Of a stretch of DNA of 21,847 bases, positions 13,712-21,054 are shown piece by piece. Position numbers and translations under genes: made by a program. Each line of letters starts with the position of its first letter. The stretch's first letter is position 1. Under the pieces are notes generated by a model, which searched no databases, had not been told where the DNA came from, and saw only the letters and a program-made list of their open reading frames with translations. This stretch comes from Candidatus Pacearchaeota archaeon CG10_big_fil_rev_8_21_14_0_10_32_14 (GTDB lineage: Archaea > Nanobdellota > Nanobdellia > Pacearchaeales > GW2011-AR1): NCBI GenBank assembly GCA_002763085.1, contig PFCY01000013.1:1-21847 (forward strand), given 5' to 3'.

Positions 13712-15514
13712 ATGGATTTAAGTGATAGATTATATGATTCTATAAAACGAGTTGGAAAATCAGCAGGAAAATACGCAACAATTGGAGCATTAGCTCTTGG
13801 AGCATCATTATATTCTTCTCCAGCTCGAGCAGTAACTCTAGATTCAGATTTAGACGGACTTGCAGACGCTTATGAAGTTTCAATAGGAACAGCAACTGAT
13901 GATAACGATTTTGATGACGATGGATTTTATGATGGAATTGAAGATGCTAATCGAAGTCTAAACGGAGACCCAATTGATTCAAATAATCCATTTTACTCAT
14001 CTAACAATGTTATTTATGACTTCACAAAGGTTAAAGAATCAGTAAATCAAAATGATACAAATCACAGATTAATGCCTGTTTTTAGTCCAGTTGATGGTTT
14101 AAGTTTTGGATATGTAGTTGCAGCATCTCCAGGATATACAAACCCAAGAATTGCTATCGCAAATGTTGGAGATGTAAGTTCAGAAACATTTATTACACTA
14201 GAAGGAGATTTACCAACTCCTTTTAATTTTCATCAATTAACATACAACTCTGATGGAAGCACTATTCTTTATGACGATGGAAAAGATATATTCGAAGCAT
14301 TGGTAAATGGAGGGGGAATTGCTCAAAAAACAATCATGGATTCAACTTCTTCAGTATATAATCCAGAAGTTGTAAAAATAAATGGATTAGATTATATTGT
14401 TTCTGGTTTTACAGATTCTGATACAAAATCTCTTGTGGGATGGTTATATACTTCATCTCCAATTAATGAAAACGAGGTTATAACAGTAGTAAATTTAGAT
14501 GATAATTTTTTAGGACAGGAAAATTTTCCTCGAGTTTCTAACAATGGAGATACGTTCAGCTATAATGTTAGAGATAAGTTTAATTCTCAAGTATCCAAGA
14601 ATTATGTTGCCAAAGGGTTAACAAATATTTTAGAAGAGGTCACTTCTCCAATTTTGTTGACTGATTCATCTGAACCAAGAAATAATCTTTCTAGCTTTTA
14701 TAATGGAAATAATATGACCGGAAATATAGGAATGATTGGAAATTTTTTATTACAAATGGGGGATAAATTAAATAATTATGATACCTTACTTCCAGGCGAT
14801 TTTTCTTCTAGTGATTTTGAAGTGTATGCTTCAGGAATAAATAATTTATTAGATGATATAAATCGAATAACTCCTTCAAATATCTCAGTCATTCCCTTCC
14901 CAGGCAATCAACCATTCGCATCTCTAGATAAAAACGGAACAAAATTGATAATGTGTTCTGATTTTAATCCTTATCTTCCATATAAAAAAGAATTCTCACT
15001 TCTCAACATGAGTTTAGGGACTAATGTAAGTTTTATTGGCAATGATGGAAATGTTGGTTCAACTATAAATGTAATTGACCCATCAGGAACAAAGTTAACT
15101 TTTATTGGGGGAGATACAATTAGTTTCCCAGTGGGAGAACCAAACCGTATAAAAGTCTCGACACCTCAAATTCAAAATGCAACGACGAATGAAACAATAA
15201 GAGTCAGAAGAGTATTTGAACCAACCGGAACAACATTCACTGCCGGAGCAAAAAGACTTTTAGGGAATAAATCTAATATTGGAGTAAAAATAACTTATAC
15301 ATATCGAGATGAAGACATAGTCGGACTTAACGAAAACACTTTAAAGATTTCATATTATGATGCGTCAATAGGAAGCGCCTCAACGATTGAAACGCTAGTT
15401 GATCCAGTAAATAACACTCTTGAAGGATATATCTCACATTTCTCAGAAACAGCAATCAAAGGAACTCCTCTTCCGGGTCCTTCAGCAGTTGAAAACTGGA
15501 ATCTTTACGAGTGA
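13712..15514 (+). CDS. Gene B: secreted surface protein with calcium-binding TSP3-like stretch
   Basis: 600 residues. A signal peptide (GKYATIGALALGASLYSSPARA) has a likely cleavage after ARA at about residue 40. DSDLDGLADAYE and DFDDDGFYDGIEDA are thrombospondin-type-3/EF-like calcium sites at about residues 44-80. The middle resembles beta-propeller repeats of the TolB/PD40 type (SDGSTILYDDGKDI, LDKNGTKLIM). The last ~120 residues contain KITYTYRDEDI, NTLKISYYD and LEGYISHFSETAI, a beta domain frequent at the end of extracellular proteins, then the conserved tail TPLPGPSAVENWNLYE. That 3' end is the source family of B1-B5. Role as surface or secreted protein is inferred; the tail has no recognised anchor. 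Confidence 0.85.
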   Translation: MDLSDRLYDSIKRVGKSAGKYATIGALALGASLYSSPARAVTLDSDLDGLADAYEVSIGTATDDNDFDDDGFYDGIEDANRSLNGDPIDSNNPFYSSNNVIYDFTKVKESVNQNDTNHRLMPVFSPVDGLSFGYVVAASPGYTNPRIAIANVGDVSSETFITLEGDLPTPFNFHQLTYNSDGSTILYDDGKDIFEALVNGGGIAQKTIMDSTSSVYNPEVVKINGLDYIVSGFTDSDTKSLVGWLYTSSPINENEVITVVNLDDNFLGQENFPRVSNNGDTFSYNVRDKFNSQVSKNYVAKGLTNILEEVTSPILLTDSSEPRNNLSSFYNGNNMTGNIGMIGNFLLQMGDKLNNYDTLLPGDFSSSDFEVYASGINNLLDDINRITPSNISVIPFPGNQPFASLDKNGTKLIMCSDFNPYLPYKKEFSLLNMSLGTNVSFIGNDGNVGSTINVIDPSGTKLTFIGGDTISFPVGEPNRIKVSTPQIQNATTNETIRVRRVFEPTGTTFTAGAKRLLGNKSNIGVKITYTYRDEDIVGLNENTLKISYYDASIGSASTIETLVDPVNNTLEGYISHFSETAIKGTPLPGPSAVENWNLYE

Positions 15515-15525
15515 TTGATTATTTT

Positions 15526-15891
15526 TTAATATTTAAGAGAATTAATTTCAAACTTATTTTCTTGTAAGATAATTAACTTTCCTTTAATCTCATCAAGTTG
15601 TATTTTCTTGAGTAAATTAGAAAACTCTTTTATTAAAACATCAATACTTCTTTGAGGAACTCTAAGCCAGATTACAGAAAAGATATCTTCTTTTGCAAAA
15701 TGAGAAAAATCTTCATCATTTGTTACAAATATTCTTTGTTCTACTTTTGAGAATTCTGCCAATTTTCCATTAGAAAGCCCTTTTGGTTTGAGTAAAACAT
15801 CAACACCATTTTTCTTAAGATATCTTTCAAGTCTTTTATCAACATTTTCATCAAAAAGAAACTTGATTTTATGATTGAATGTTAACAACAT
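15526..15891 (-). CDS. DUF5615 PIN-like toxin
   Basis: 121 residues. KIKFLFDENVDKRLERYLKK near the N-terminus and RIFVTNDEDFSHFAKE in the middle are the DUF5615/Mut7-C-like PIN pattern (D14, E15, N16; D-E-D-F motif). The protein overlaps the DUF433 gene by 23 bp, a pairing known as a TA module. Its last codons (KY-stop) are in the gene B tail repeat AATATTTA, 11 bp after the gene B stop. Confidence 0.85.
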   Translation of the reverse strand: MLLTFNHKIKFLFDENVDKRLERYLKKNGVDVLLKPKGLSNGKLAEFSKVEQRIFVTNDEDFSHFAKEDIFSVIWLRVPQRSIDVLIKEFSNLLKKIQLDEIKGKLIILQENKFEINSLKY

Positions 15892-16108
15892 TCTCTCTAC
15901 CTCTTGCTACATCAACTGAATACTGAAAAGCAGCTCTAATGTGTTTCTTATTTAATGAAGGAAATGCTTCAACTATTTCTTCAATCAAAGCTCCATCCCT
16001 AAGCATCTCTAAAACCTGCCAGACCATTACTCTTGTTCCCTTAAAGGTAGGTTTTCCATGACAAATTTCACTATCTGCTATAATATATTCATTTATTTCT
16101 ATTCTCAT
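15869..16108 (-). CDS. DUF433 antitoxin
   Basis: 79 residues with the family hallmark ICHGKPTFKGTRVMVWQVLEML and the helical segment EEIVEAFPSLNKKHIRAAFQYS. DUF433 proteins are HTH-like antitoxins coupled to DUF5615 toxins. The ATG is at leaderless distance from the TATA box at 16130. It likely binds its own promoter, where ACTATAGT (16114-16121) is a perfect palindrome. Confidence 0.85.
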   Translation of the reverse strand: MRIEINEYIIADSEICHGKPTFKGTRVMVWQVLEMLRDGALIEEIVEAFPSLNKKHIRAAFQYSVDVARGRENVVNIQS

Positions 16109-16113
16109 AAATT

Positions 16114-16138
16114 AACTATAGTATTAAACTATATAAAT
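16114..16138 (-). promoter_or_regulatory. Promoter and palindrome of the DUF433/DUF5615 operon
   Basis: TATA-like ATATAAATA (16130-16138) about 26 nt before the ATG at 16108. ACTATAGT lies between the box and the start codon. Confidence 0.5.
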
Positions 16139-16156
16139 ATTTCCGCCTTATAATTT

Positions 16157-17118
16157 TGTGTGACCCGGTGACATATGTCACCACCTAAAATAATTTAGAG
16201 AAATCAAAATAAATTTGGCTTGGAGTCTTCTTTTCTAAACTGGTATGGGGTCTAAAATGATTATACCTCATCCTAAATAACTCTGAATCTTTGTTGCAGA
16301 ATACAAACTCGTTATCAAGAGTTTGAAAGAATCTCTCAATCTTCCCTGAAGTTGTTGGACTATGAATCGCTGTTCTAATGTGTTTAATACCTCGACGATT
16401 TAATGCTCTATCAAACTTTGAGTGTTTACTCTTTAATCCGAAAATATTTCCATTATCTGTCAATATCTCTCTAGGTTTTCCATGAATCTTGAATAGCGTG
16501 TCAAGTATTTGAATGATGATATTTGTTGATACTCTATTGAGTGCAAATATTCCTAAACAATATCTTGAGCAATCATCGACCACAGCAAAGCAATATTTAC
16601 CCTCAATCTTTTGATCTGAAGTATCCATTTGCCATAAAGAATTCGGATGATCTCTTTGCCAACGAATATATTTTATTCTTTTTCTTCTGTTCGGATTTAA
16701 TCTTGTTAGGTTATGTTTATTCAAGATTTTGTTGACTGACACGTGCCCAATTTCAACAAAGTCTTCTATTTTTCGTTCTCCCCAACCAGTTTTCTTTCTT
16801 AAAGAAATAACTTTTTCTTCAATTTCAGGAGTAATTTTGTAATGAATCGTCCTCGGTCTTTTAGAATTATCTCGTAAATTCCAATCACCATTTTTTAATC
16901 TTTTATTCCATCTTTGTAATGTTCTTGTTGAAGTTTCATAACTGAATTGAGCGAGAAGTATCTTTTTACATTGACGATATGAATGTCCTTTGATTCTTAA
17001 CTTAAAAAATTCTTTTCTTATCTCTTCTTTTTTCATGAAGAGAAGGTCAATTTAATAGCAATGTGTATTTAGGTGATTGATAACATATGTCCTACGACAT
17101 ATGTCTGTAGGCTACACA
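16157..17118. mobile_element. IS481-like insertion sequence (about 962 bp)
   Basis: The ends read TGTGTGACC (left, 16157) and, on the opposite strand, TGTGTAGCC (right, ending 17118). Both then contain GACATATGTC, and CACCTAAA further in. The left copy is inside a 16-bp perfect palindrome GGTGACATATGTCACC (16167-16182); the right has the ACATATGTC motif twice (17083-17091 and 17097-17105). A single transposase fills the interior. I find no clean target duplication: left flank AATTT, right flank CTAATT. It lies between the DUF433 promoter and fragment B1. Confidence 0.7.
16185..17036 (-). CDS. IS481-family-like transposase (integrase core, DDE)
   Basis: 283 residues, full length. An N-terminal helix-turn-helix region (SYRQCKKILLAQFSYETSTR, then TGWGERKIEDFV) precedes an rve integrase core. 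The catalytic triad can be read as D138 (LWQMDTSD), D194 (ILTDNGN) and E234 (SGKIERFFQTL). The C-terminus has YNHFRPHTSLEKKTPSQIYF, typical of this group. It should catalyse cut-and-paste or copy-out transposition of the element at 16157-17118. No frameshift is seen, so it could be active. Confidence 0.9.
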   Translation of the reverse strand: MKKEEIRKEFFKLRIKGHSYRQCKKILLAQFSYETSTRTLQRWNKRLKNGDWNLRDNSKRPRTIHYKITPEIEEKVISLRKKTGWGERKIEDFVEIGHVSVNKILNKHNLTRLNPNRRKRIKYIRWQRDHPNSLWQMDTSDQKIEGKYCFAVVDDCSRYCLGIFALNRVSTNIIIQILDTLFKIHGKPREILTDNGNIFGLKSKHSKFDRALNRRGIKHIRTAIHSPTTSGKIERFFQTLDNEFVFCNKDSELFRMRYNHFRPHTSLEKKTPSQIYFDFSKLF

Positions 17119-17125
17119 CTAATTA

Positions 17126-17744
17126 TCCCTTCCCAGGCAATCAACCATTCGCATCTCTAGATAAAAACGGAACTAAACTTTTAATGTCATCGGATTTTAA
17201 TCCTTATCTTCCGTATAAAAAAGAATTCTCACTTCTCGACATGAGTTTAGGGACTAATGTTAAAGTTAATGATGGTGTTATTACTGGAGGAGATTTGAAT
17301 GTAATTGATCCATCAGGAACAAAACTTACTCTTATTCAAGGAGACATTATTAGTTATCCACTTAGCGCTCCTGAAAGAATAAAAGTCTCGACACCCCAAA
17401 TTCAAAATGCAACAACAGATGGAACAATAAGAGTCATAAGAACATTTGAGCCGACCGGAACAACATTCACCGCCGGAGCAAAAAGACTTTTAGGAAATAA
17501 GTCTAATAACGGAGTAAAAATAACTTATACATACAGAGATGAAGACATAGTTGACCTTGACGAAAACACTTTAAAAATCTCATATTATGATTCAACAATA
17601 GGAAGCGCCTCGACAATTGAAACGCTAGTTGATCCAGCAAATAACACTCTTGAAGGATACATCTCACATTTCTCAGAAACAGCTATCAAAGGAACTCCTC
17701 TTCCAGGTCCTTCAGCTCTAGAAAACTGGAATCTTTACGAGTGA
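17126..17744 (+). pseudogene. Fragment B1: last 206 codons of a gene B paralogue
   Basis: It corresponds to gene B from about 14893 to the stop, with an open frame: PFPGNQPFASLDKNGTKLLM to PSALENWNLYE. There is no promoter or signal peptide; the in-frame ATG at 17073 lies inside the insertion sequence, so an expressed secreted product is unlikely. Internally NVKVNDGVITGGDLNVI differs from gene B (NVSFIGNDGNVGSTINVI), but the last 115 bp differ almost only at third codon positions. It is closer to B2 than to gene B. Confidence 0.85.
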
Positions 17745-17748
17745 TTGA

Positions 17749-18042
17749 TTATTTTAAACTTTCTCTTAAACTTTTAAGTCGCTTAAGATATTCTTCATAT
17801 GCTTTATCATGTTTTCCAACGGTAAGAAACCAAATCTCATCACTTCTTATATAGTATACCAATCTAATATTTCTCGTAATTTCCTCTCTATAACAATTTT
17901 CTCCACCACTCAGATGTTTTAATCTCAAAGGATTCTGTTTAATTTTTTGTTTTTTCTTATAAAATATATCTAAATGAGTTTTATCCAACCTATCTAAATC
18001 TTTTAAGAAATCGGGATGAAATTTTATTGTCCATTCACTCAA
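17749..18042 (-). CDS. RelE/ParE-family toxin
   Basis: 97 residues from a TTG start at 18042. That start overlaps the antitoxin stop and has GGGGAG about 6 nt ahead; a longer reading to 18096 would overlap the antitoxin gene by 60 bp and adds no RelE-like sequence. WTIKFHPDFLKDLDRL, then NPLRLKHLSGGENCYREEITRNIRLVYYI and VGKHDKAYEEYLKRL, follow the RelE/YoeB-like fold of ribosome-dependent mRNA nucleases. The stop lies within the fragment B1 tail, 4 bp after its TGA. Confidence 0.8.
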   Translation of the reverse strand: MSEWTIKFHPDFLKDLDRLDKTHLDIFYKKKQKIKQNPLRLKHLSGGENCYREEITRNIRLVYYIRSDEIWFLTVGKHDKAYEEYLKRLKSLRESLK

Positions 18043-18238
18043 CTTGAACTCCCCTCTTTTTAAGATAAGCATCAAGTTCATCTTCAGAGGAATCAATTGT
18101 TAGATTATTATTAATTTCTTTAATTCTATTCTTTACGATATCATCTTGATTGAGAAATGAAGCGACATCTTTAATTAAAATTTCAAAATCTCCCAAAACC
18201 TTCTCAAACTTATCTTTAGAAACTATTAATGTATCCAT
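18035..18238 (-). CDS. Antitoxin partner of the RelE-like toxin
   Basis: 67 residues, acidic and helical: DTLIVSKDKFEKVLGDFEIL, then NNNLTIDSSEDELDAYLKKRG. No DNA-binding motif is evident. Its size, position and 8-bp overlap with the RelE-type gene mark it as the antitoxin. TATA box at 18259-18267 is about 25 nt upstream of the ATG. Confidence 0.7.
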   Translation of the reverse strand: MDTLIVSKDKFEKVLGDFEILIKDVASFLNQDDIVKNRIKEINNNLTIDSSEDELDAYLKKRGVQVE

Positions 18239-18258
18239 AAATTCGAATATGCTCTCTA

Positions 18259-18267
18259 ATTTAAATA
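18259..18267 (-). promoter_or_regulatory. TATA box for the 17749-18238 operon
   Basis: ATTTAAATA, about 25 nt before the ATG at 18238. Confidence 0.5.
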
Positions 18268-18311
18268 TTTATCTATCTTATCAAGTTGAAGTAGTTTTAT
18301 AAAATTAGTTC

Positions 18312-18723
18312 GTTTGGAGGCGAAACAATCTCATTTCCCATCGGCGAGCCAGTAAGAATAAAAGTCTCAACCCCCCAAATTCAAAATGCAACAACGGATG
18401 GAACTATAAAAAATATAAGAACATTTGAGCCGACCGGAACAACATTCACCGCCGGAGCAAAAAGACTTTTAGGAAATAAGTCTAATAACGGAGTAAAAAT
18501 AACTTATACATATAGAGATGAAGATATAGCCGGACTTGACGAAAACACTTTAAAAATCTCATATTATGATTCAACAATAGGAAGCGCCTCGACAATTGAA
18601 ACTCTAGTTGATCCAGCAAATAACACTCTTGAAGGATACATCTCACATTTCTCAGAAACAGCGATTAAAGGAACTCCTCTTCCAGGTCCTTCAGCTCTAG
18701 AAAACTGGAATCTTTACGAGTGA
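18312..18723 (+). pseudogene. Fragment B2: last 136 codons of a gene B paralogue
   Basis: It begins FGGETISFPIGEP, corresponding to gene B near 15105, and stays in frame to the common ending NWNLYE. There is no start codon or promoter. It is very similar to B1 over their common part. This fills the gap 18239-18734 together with the promoter of the 17749 operon. Confidence 0.85.
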
Positions 18724-18734
18724 TTGATTATTTT

Positions 18735-18983
18735 TTAATATTTATGTCCAAAAACGATTTTCTCCAGATATAATTCATTTGAACTCTGATTATATGAAAA
18801 AACCACTCTTAATTTATCAATCCATATTCTACAGCTATCTTTCAAATCGTAATGAAGATGTTTATATCTTAAAGGATTTTCAGCAACTTCCTCCATCTTC
18901 TTCTTTATCCTCTTTTGTAAATTAACTTCAACTTTATTAAAATCTTTTTCGAATTCTTTTGTAAGTTTTATTTCATAAGTCAT
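18735..18983 (-). CDS. RelE/ParE-family toxin
   Basis: 82 residues: TYEIKLTKEFEKDFNKV, then NPLRYKHLHYDLKDSCRIWIDKLRVVFSYN and LEKIVFGHKY. The spacing of strands and the final GHKxY are typical of the RelE superfamily. It is distinct in sequence from the 17749 toxin. The start overlaps the antitoxin by 11 bp. The stop, in KY-stop form, is inside the gene B tail sequence that also ends the DUF5615 gene. Confidence 0.8.
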   Translation of the reverse strand: MTYEIKLTKEFEKDFNKVEVNLQKRIKKKMEEVAENPLRYKHLHYDLKDSCRIWIDKLRVVFSYNQSSNELYLEKIVFGHKY

Positions 18984-19152
18984 TCCAATCAGAAAAATCT
19001 CTTTTATTCACTTGTTCTTTAGACTTTTTATATGAAATCATAAATTCTTTATCCTCAGATAATTCTATAGATTCTATAATAGCATCAAATTCATCCTTAA
19101 GTCTTATTAAATCATTTAATGCGCTTTTTTTTATATTTAATGTTTCTTCCAT
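18973..19152 (-). CDS. Small antitoxin of the 18735 RelE-like toxin
   Basis: 59 residues, beginning MEETLNIKKSALNDLIRLKD and ending RDFSDWNDL. It is acidic and helical, and sits directly ahead of the RelE-type toxin with an 11-bp overlap; the pattern E-S-I-E-L-S-E-D resembles small antitoxins of this class. The ATG at 19152 is about 26 nt from the TATA-like TTTATATA at 19174-19181. Confidence 0.7.
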   Translation of the reverse strand: MEETLNIKKSALNDLIRLKDEFDAIIESIELSEDKEFMISYKKSKEQVNKRDFSDWNDL

Positions 19153-19173
19153 TCAATATCCAAACACCATGAA

Positions 19174-19181
19174 TTTATATA
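19174..19181 (-). promoter_or_regulatory. TATA box for the 18735-19152 operon
   Basis: TATATAAA on the minus strand, about 26 nt before the start at 19152. Confidence 0.5.
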
Positions 19182-19201
19182 CCTTTCTCATAGAATTTGA
19201 C

Positions 19202-19307
19202 AAATAACACTCTTGAAGGATACATCTCACATTTCTCAGAAACAGCTATCAAAGGAACTCCTCTTCCAGGTCCCTCAGCAGTAGAACACTGGAATCTTTA
19301 CGAGTGA
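19202..19307 (+). pseudogene. Fragment B3: last ~34 codons of the gene B family
   Basis: It begins AATAACACTCTTGAAGG and ends NWNLYE-type (EHWNLYE, with His for Asn). Almost only the strongly conserved 3' block is left. Its tail is split by the inverted-repeat element at 19310-19551 and continues at 19561. Confidence 0.85.
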
Positions 19308-19309
19308 TT

Positions 19310-19551
19310 GGCTTCATCCCATATTACAAAAATTAATTTATTTATAATAGAGATTTTGTTTGGTATTAGGGCGAGAGTTTGCATTTTGTCAAATTGTCTA
19401 ATCAATTCAAAATGTGGGCTCGAGTTGGGACTCGATTTGGGCGAGCAACTTCGTGTTAAGGGGTAAGCTCTTGGTTGGTGGTCGAAGTTGTGTGTTTGGC
19501 AAGTAAATTACAAACAAAATCTCACAAAAAAATTTAATTTGGGATGAAGCC
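19310..19551. mobile_element. 242-bp MITE-like element with 12-bp inverted ends
   Basis: The ends are GGCTTCATCCCA (19310) and TGGGATGAAGCC (to 19551), exact inverted copies. CGAGTGATT occurs on both sides (19301-19309 and 19552-19560) as a 9-bp target duplication. Removing element plus one duplicate restores the tail found in B0, B1, B2 and B4. An inner 12-bp pair AGATTTTGTTTG (from 19350) and CAAACAAAATCT (to 19522) encloses a GC-rich core with hairpins: CATTTTG/CAAAATG with an inner AATTG/CAATT, TCGAG/CTCGA, and AACTTCG/CGAAGTT. There is no coding frame. The core may encode a structured RNA. The transposase that moved it is not identified. Confidence 0.85.
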
Positions 19552-19556
19552 CGAGT

Positions 19557-19579
19557 GATTGATTATTTTTTAATCAATC
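19557..19579 (+). terminator. Hairpin terminator in the gene B family tail
   Basis: GATTGATTA and TAATCAATC form a 9-bp perfect stem around five T. Other copies keep the left arm and T run but have a different right side because a cassette begins there. The following 70 bp to the VapC stop has one more small hairpin (TCGAGTG with CGCTCGA, 19599-19621). Confidence 0.55.
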
Positions 19580-19650
19580 AAAAAATGAAAATTCTTTGTC
19601 GAGTGAAGTTTTGACGCTCGAAGATTATGTGATTGAAAAGAAATGAAGAA

Positions 19651-20034
19651 TTAATAACTTTCGATTTCTAAATCTTTAATTCTTGAAAAATGTTTAACAT
19701 TTTTTGTTAATATCTTTTCATTATGGATCAATGCGATACCCGCAATCATTGAATCTTCTGGATCAATCTCAATTCCATTTTTTATCAAATCGGAATGAAT
19801 TTTCCCCCCTTTTTTTGAAGAATTAAAATCAAAATCAATTATTTCTATATTGTCAAAAAATCTATTTATTTTTTCCTTCTCATCCTTTCTTGCGTATTCT
19901 CCACCTTGTAAAACTTCGAAAGAATTAATTGTAGTTGTTTTTATAATTTCATTCTTTCCAATATCCTTTGATTTATTTAAAGCTCTTTCGTCCCCTTTTA
20001 ATAAATCTATAATAAAACTCGAATCAAGAATCAT
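19651..20034 (-). CDS. PIN-domain RNase toxin (VapC)
   Basis: 127 residues. MILDSSFIIDLLKGD gives D4, NSFEVLQGGEYA gives E40, EIDPEDSMIAGIAL gives D94, and ILTKNVKHFSRI has Asn112 in the usual fourth position, as in many active VapC proteins. It overlaps the VapB gene by 11 bp. Confidence 0.85.
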   Translation of the reverse strand: MILDSSFIIDLLKGDERALNKSKDIGKNEIIKTTTINSFEVLQGGEYARKDEKEKINRFFDNIEIIDFDFNSSKKGGKIHSDLIKNGIEIDPEDSMIAGIALIHNEKILTKNVKHFSRIKDLEIESY

Positions 20035-20266
20035 TTGTCTGTCTCATTAATTTATTTATCCGATTCGAAGATTTAATTCTACTCTTTCTAATTTCATCCT
20101 CAATTTTTTTTGCAGAATCTTTGGAGAGTACGCCAGAAAAGTCCGATAGATTTATCTTCTTAGCTACAACTCTTTCTATCGTCTCTGAAAAACTTTCATT
20201 TTCCTTTTTCATATTTTTAAGTAAATGATATGAACTTTCAGTTATTGTTATTGTTTTAGTGACCAT
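20024..20266 (-). CDS. VapB antitoxin (DUF217-like)
   Basis: 80 residues from the ATG at 20266. The protein starts MVTKTITITESSYHLLKNMKKE with SFSETIERVV, the pattern of archaeal DUF217 antitoxins. The upstream in-frame ATG at 20284 would lie only about 10 nt from the TATA box and is rejected. A strong inverted repeat overlaps the start (20266-20291), suggesting autorepression. Confidence 0.85.
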   Translation of the reverse strand: MVTKTITITESSYHLLKNMKKENESFSETIERVVAKKINLSDFSGVLSKDSAKKIEDEIRKSRIKSSNRINKLMRQTNDS

Positions 20267-20298
20267 ACAAGTAAACATACACATACTTGTATTTAAAC
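20266..20298 (-). promoter_or_regulatory. TATA box and inverted-repeat operator of the DUF217/PIN operon
   Basis: TACAAGTA (20266-20273) and TACTTGTA (20284-20291) are an exact 8-bp inverted repeat separated by 10 bp, directly between the TATA box (20291-20298) and the start codon. Confidence 0.55.
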
Positions 20299-20329
20299 TT
20301 TTTGGTTTATGCTACACAACCAGCCCACA

Positions 20330-20698
20330 CGTATAAAAATCTCAACTCCGCAAATCCCCATCGATTCTGTTGACCCCACTCTTCGAAATGCACGAGAATT
20401 CAGTCCAAGCGGAACAACGTTAAAGTCTGCAAAAAGCCATCTTAGTGGAGACAAAACGGTTAATGGGAAAAAGATAACTCAACATTTTAGAGACCAAGAC
20501 GTTATCGGTTATGATGAAAACATACTTCAGATATCTTATTATGATCCGGTCATACACTCTGCTACGCCACTTGTAACAACTGTCGATACTGTAAATAACA
20601 CTCTTGAAGGATACATCTCACATTTCTCAGAAACAGCTATTAAAGGAACTCCTCTTCCAGGTCCTTCAGCAGTAGAAAACTGGAATCTTTACGAGTGA
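20330..20698 (+). pseudogene. Fragment B4: diverged gene B family end with identical tail
   Basis: TRIKISTPQIPIDSVDPTL... matches the gene B ending at protein level but differs at many residues upstream (SPSGTTLKSAKSHLSGDKT; QHFRDQDVIGYDENILQISYYD). From AATAACACTCTTGAAGG onward it is nearly identical to gene B, with five third-position changes and no amino acid change. It is open from an ATG at 20309, but no properly spaced plus-strand TATA box or signal peptide is seen. Confidence 0.8.
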
Positions 20699-20702
20699 TT
20701 GA

Positions 20703-21047
20703 TTATTTTTCTAAATCTCTTTTAATTACTAAAATTTGTTTCTTTAATGTCGGAAGATTGTCTCTCACAATTTCCCATATAGTATCATTATCGACATTAA
20801 AATAAGCATGAATCAAAACATCTCTTGTTCCAGCAATCTTTTTCCATTCTACATTTAGATATATATTTTTTAAATAATCTGAAATATTTTTTGTAGCTTC
20901 ACCTATAACCTCAATTCTTCTTATGACTAATTCTCTCAAATCTTCATTATCATTAAATTGTTCATAAGAAACGCCTTTCATAACTCTTTGTATTTTCTCT
21001 ATAGAATCAAGTATATGCTTAATATATGGCAAATCTTTTTTAACCAT
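20703..21047 (-). CDS. hepT: HepT-like HEPN RNase toxin (DUF86)
   Basis: 114 residues with the canonical R-x4-H-x-Y: R75, H80, Y82 in TRDVLIHAYF. The start at 21047 is chosen because AGGT lies about 5 nt ahead in TGAGGTAAGAATG, and the upstream in-frame start at 21068 would overlap the antitoxin gene. EVIGEATKNISDYLK before the motif is typical of the family. The stop is in the fragment B4 tail, 4 bp past its TGA. Confidence 0.9.
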   Translation of the reverse strand: MVKKDLPYIKHILDSIEKIQRVMKGVSYEQFNDNEDLRELVIRRIEVIGEATKNISDYLKNIYLNVEWKKIAGTRDVLIHAYFNVDNDTIWEIVRDNLPTLKKQILVIKRDLEK

Positions 21048-21054
21048 TCTTACC

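Noticed and set aside
17073..17744. Fragment B1 as a complete 223-residue gene
   Set aside because: The first residues are encoded by the insertion-sequence end and there is no signal peptide or promoter; it is a 3' fragment.
19350..19522. tRNA, SRP RNA or RNase P RNA
   Set aside because: No T-loop signature, SRP domain motif or RNase P conserved regions could be found in the structured core.
20309..20698. Fragment B4 as a real gene
   Set aside because: It is open and starts with ATG, but no suitably spaced TATA box or signal peptide is visible and it matches only the gene B end.
6227..20698. Target-primed reverse transcription (fixed 3' end, variable 5' truncation)
   Set aside because: The pattern resembles it, but there is no reverse transcriptase, poly-A-like tract or target duplication around the fragments.
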